From contig JAITXI010000235.1 of the NCBI GenBank assembly GCA_031284905.1, positions 1-43,852 on the forward strand: a stretch of 43,852 nucleotides of DNA. The letters run 5' to 3'. The translations under genes were made by a program, and so were the position numbers. Positions 42,913 through 43,852 of this stretch are shown in pieces; the first letter of the stretch is position 1, and each line of letters starts with the position of its first letter. Source of the stretch: Bacteroidales bacterium (GTDB lineage: Bacteria > Bacteroidota > Bacteroidia > Bacteroidales > ML635J-15). The notes under the pieces are model-generated. The model was given only the letters and a program-made list of their open reading frames with translations. It had not been told where the DNA came from and did not search any database.

Positions 42913-43527
42913 CTAATAGTGCATCATCCACCACGATGGGGCAGAACGATAGTGTCCCATCGCGCCGGACATAGCATAACCCCATGGATTACTCCACGAA
43001 TTCCACGGATCATACCACGAACCTCCGTAGCCGCGGGAAAAATTAAATTCTGCCCGGAACCGGACGGTTTCCGACGGAATATAATCCACCGCCACGCCGT
43101 ATGCCTCTGTGGGATAGTAAAAAGGACTGAGGCCGGCTATTCCGCCGCCGATATCCTTCATAGCGTATGCCGAGACATACCATTTATCATTGATTTTATA
43201 TTCTCCGTCCACCCACACGCGAACCGAAGACGTCTCTGCGGCGTTCCGGCGAACTTCAAACTCCAACGGCTTTAAATTGAACCGCGTATAACGCGCCCCG
43301 AAATTCAGCCGGAGTTTTGGGGTGACCTGTTTACTGAACGAAGGTTCCACAAAATACGCAGAACCCAGACGCGACGAATAAGACATGCCGGTTGAAATAC
43401 TAGTCTCCACCGGAGGTAACGAGAAAAATCTTCCAACCGCCGAATCCGGCCGCTCCTGAGCGAACGTCGGCGACGCCGAAATGCCGGCCAACAAGCACCC
43501 AAACAATAACATCTTCCGCACATCCAT
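42913..43527 (-). CDS. outer-membrane-type beta-strand protein, hypothetical
   Basis: Exported protein of 204 residues in the GC-rich segment. The ATG at 43527 gives the signal peptide MDVRKMLLFGCLLAG...ASPTFAQ; a TTG three codons earlier is less likely because the TAAAGG-like ribosome site lies suitably for the ATG. The mature part is rich in aromatic residues in alternating strands (LRLNFGARYTRFNL, VRVWVDGEYKINDKWYVSAYAM, VRFRAEFNFSRGYGG), which fits a small outer-membrane barrel, and ends in a Gly/Trp/Tyr-rich tail (SYDPWNSWSNPWG-like, SAPSWWMMHY). I do not recognise a family. A -7 box lies 20 bases upstream. The stop is at the composition junction but the C-terminus looks natural. Confidence 0.7.
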   Translation of the reverse strand: MDVRKMLLFGCLLAGISASPTFAQERPDSAVGRFFSLPPVETSISTGMSYSSRLGSAYFVEPSFSKQVTPKLRLNFGARYTRFNLKPLEFEVRRNAAETSSVRVWVDGEYKINDKWYVSAYAMKDIGGGIAGLSPFYYPTEAYGVAVDYIPSETVRFRAEFNFSRGYGGSWYDPWNSWSNPWGYAMSGAMGHYRSAPSWWMMHY

Positions 43528-43547
43528 AACACACAACCTTTAGACAC

Positions 43548-43555
43548 CAAATATA
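43548..43555 (-). promoter_or_regulatory. promoter of the GC-rich outer-membrane-type gene
   Basis: Minus-strand TATATTTG matches TAnnTTTG, 20 bases before the ATG at 43527. It shows that the GC-rich DNA also comes from a Bacteroidota member. Confidence 0.5.
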
Positions 43556-43567
43556 CTCAGAGAATCA

Positions 43568-43852
43568 CTAACCGGCAAGGCCGCGGGAAACATTTTTCAC
43601 CCCCTTCACCTTCCGTAATTGCTGCATCAGCCCCTCCAATTTCGACAAATCGGACACAAAGACAGTAATGCCCGCCTCAAAAAGTCCATCGTTGGTTTTC
43701 ACATTGATGGAACGCATCGGCAGCTTCATCTCACGGGAGATCACGTCGGATATCCGGCTGACAATCCCGATATCATCATTCCCCGTCACCATAATATCCG
43801 CCTGAAACATCGACACATCATCACTGTCAGACCACCGCGCCGGCAACACTCT
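43568..43852 (-). CDS. C-terminal ACT domain of a RelA/SpoT homologue, partial at window edge
   Basis: The 3' end of a longer gene that runs past the right edge of the window. The frame is open at the edge (RVLPARWSDSDD) and ends with TAG at 43568. The visible ~94 residues (FQADIMVTGNDDIGIVSRIS, then VISREMKLPMRSINVK, and LMQQLRKVKGVKNVSRG) are the ACT domain that ends long bifunctional (p)ppGpp synthetase/hydrolases of the RelA/SpoT family in Bacteroidota. The synthetase, hydrolase and TGS domains would lie outside. This is a core gene, which argues that the GC-rich segment is chromosomal DNA of a second organism. Confidence 0.85.
   Translation of the reverse strand, partial: RVLPARWSDSDDVSMFQADIMVTGNDDIGIVSRISDVISREMKLPMRSINVKTNDGLFEAGITVFVSDLSKLEGLMQQLRKVKGVKNVSRGLAG

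Larger units (their letters stand above)
42900..43852. other. composition break: GC-rich segment unlike the rest
   Basis: To the left the sequence is around 25-30% G+C; from about 42,913 to the end it is over 50% by eye, with different codon use (many GCC, CGC, GGC). The change is sharp, at the nuclease's truncated end, and no repeat, tRNA or integrase is at the border. Confidence 0.85.

Noticed and set aside
42913..43852. Horizontally acquired island as the explanation of the GC-rich end
   Set aside because: No integrase, tRNA border or repeat is visible, the left gene is cut, and a core RelA/SpoT gene is involved; an assembly join explains it more simply, though transfer is not excluded.

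Overview
The window is a stretch of ordinary chromosome from a very AT-rich member of the Bacteroidota, most likely Bacteroidales or a relative, followed by about 0.95 kb of clearly different DNA at its right end. The assignment rests on many promoters of the TAnnTTTG type, a PorE-like protein, a peptidase with a type IX secretion (T9SS) C-terminal sorting domain, a DUF4293 protein, a fused FtcD and several short conserved proteins typical of the phylum. No phage, plasmid, insertion sequence, CRISPR array or complete defence island was seen.

Layout. 1-4466: a possible gene remnant, a secreted DUF4886 (SGNH-like) protein, topoisomerase IV subunit B (parE) and a glycosyltransferase. 4467-4965: a gene-poor gap with 11 perfect copies of a 10-bp unit. 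4966-8688 (+): AI-2E-family membrane protein, aspartate kinase and an SNF-family sodium symporter. 8991-16893 (-): FtcD, phosphohexomutase, nucleoid-associated protein, YitT, NamZ-like DUF1343 and a nucleoside phosphorylase. 17175-17278: tRNA-Pro(TGG) with a terminator. 17410-24645: TrkH, then the obg-PAP2-tilS operon, a decayed AlbA_2-type remnant, DUF4293, an O-methyltransferase and an M16 peptidase. 24958-30378: a GldN-like lipoprotein facing an operon of a cysteine-less TlpA-like lipoprotein, an M1 peptidase fused to a probable outer-membrane barrel, and LpxH. 30436-37813: YgjP-like metallopeptidase with a small conserved partner, a repeat-rich gap, PorE-like OmpA protein, RimO, and an M1 peptidase with a T9SS sorting domain. 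38212-41867 (+): LOG-family protein, CCA-adding enzyme and a MutS-family ATPase resembling the aminomutase reactivase KamC. 41952-42905: a nonspecific nuclease that has lost its N-terminus.

At about 42,900-42,915 the base composition changes abruptly from roughly 25-30% to over 50% G+C. The right-hand segment carries a complete outer-membrane-type protein with its own Bacteroidota promoter and the C-terminal ACT domain of a RelA/SpoT homologue. Because the junction beheads the nuclease and joins it to core DNA of another composition, an assembly chimera of two Bacteroidota genomes is the simplest reading.

Functional themes are envelope work (T9SS, peptidases, lipid A, peptidoglycan recycling, transport), amino-acid and nucleotide metabolism, and RNA/translation maintenance (TilS, RimO, CCA enzyme, Obg). 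I did not find a convincing novel multi-gene system. The most interesting items are the composition break, the phased 10-bp repeat, the peptidase-barrel fusion, the cysteine-less TlpA-like protein, the orphan KamC-like ATPase and short repeats placed just after stop codons.
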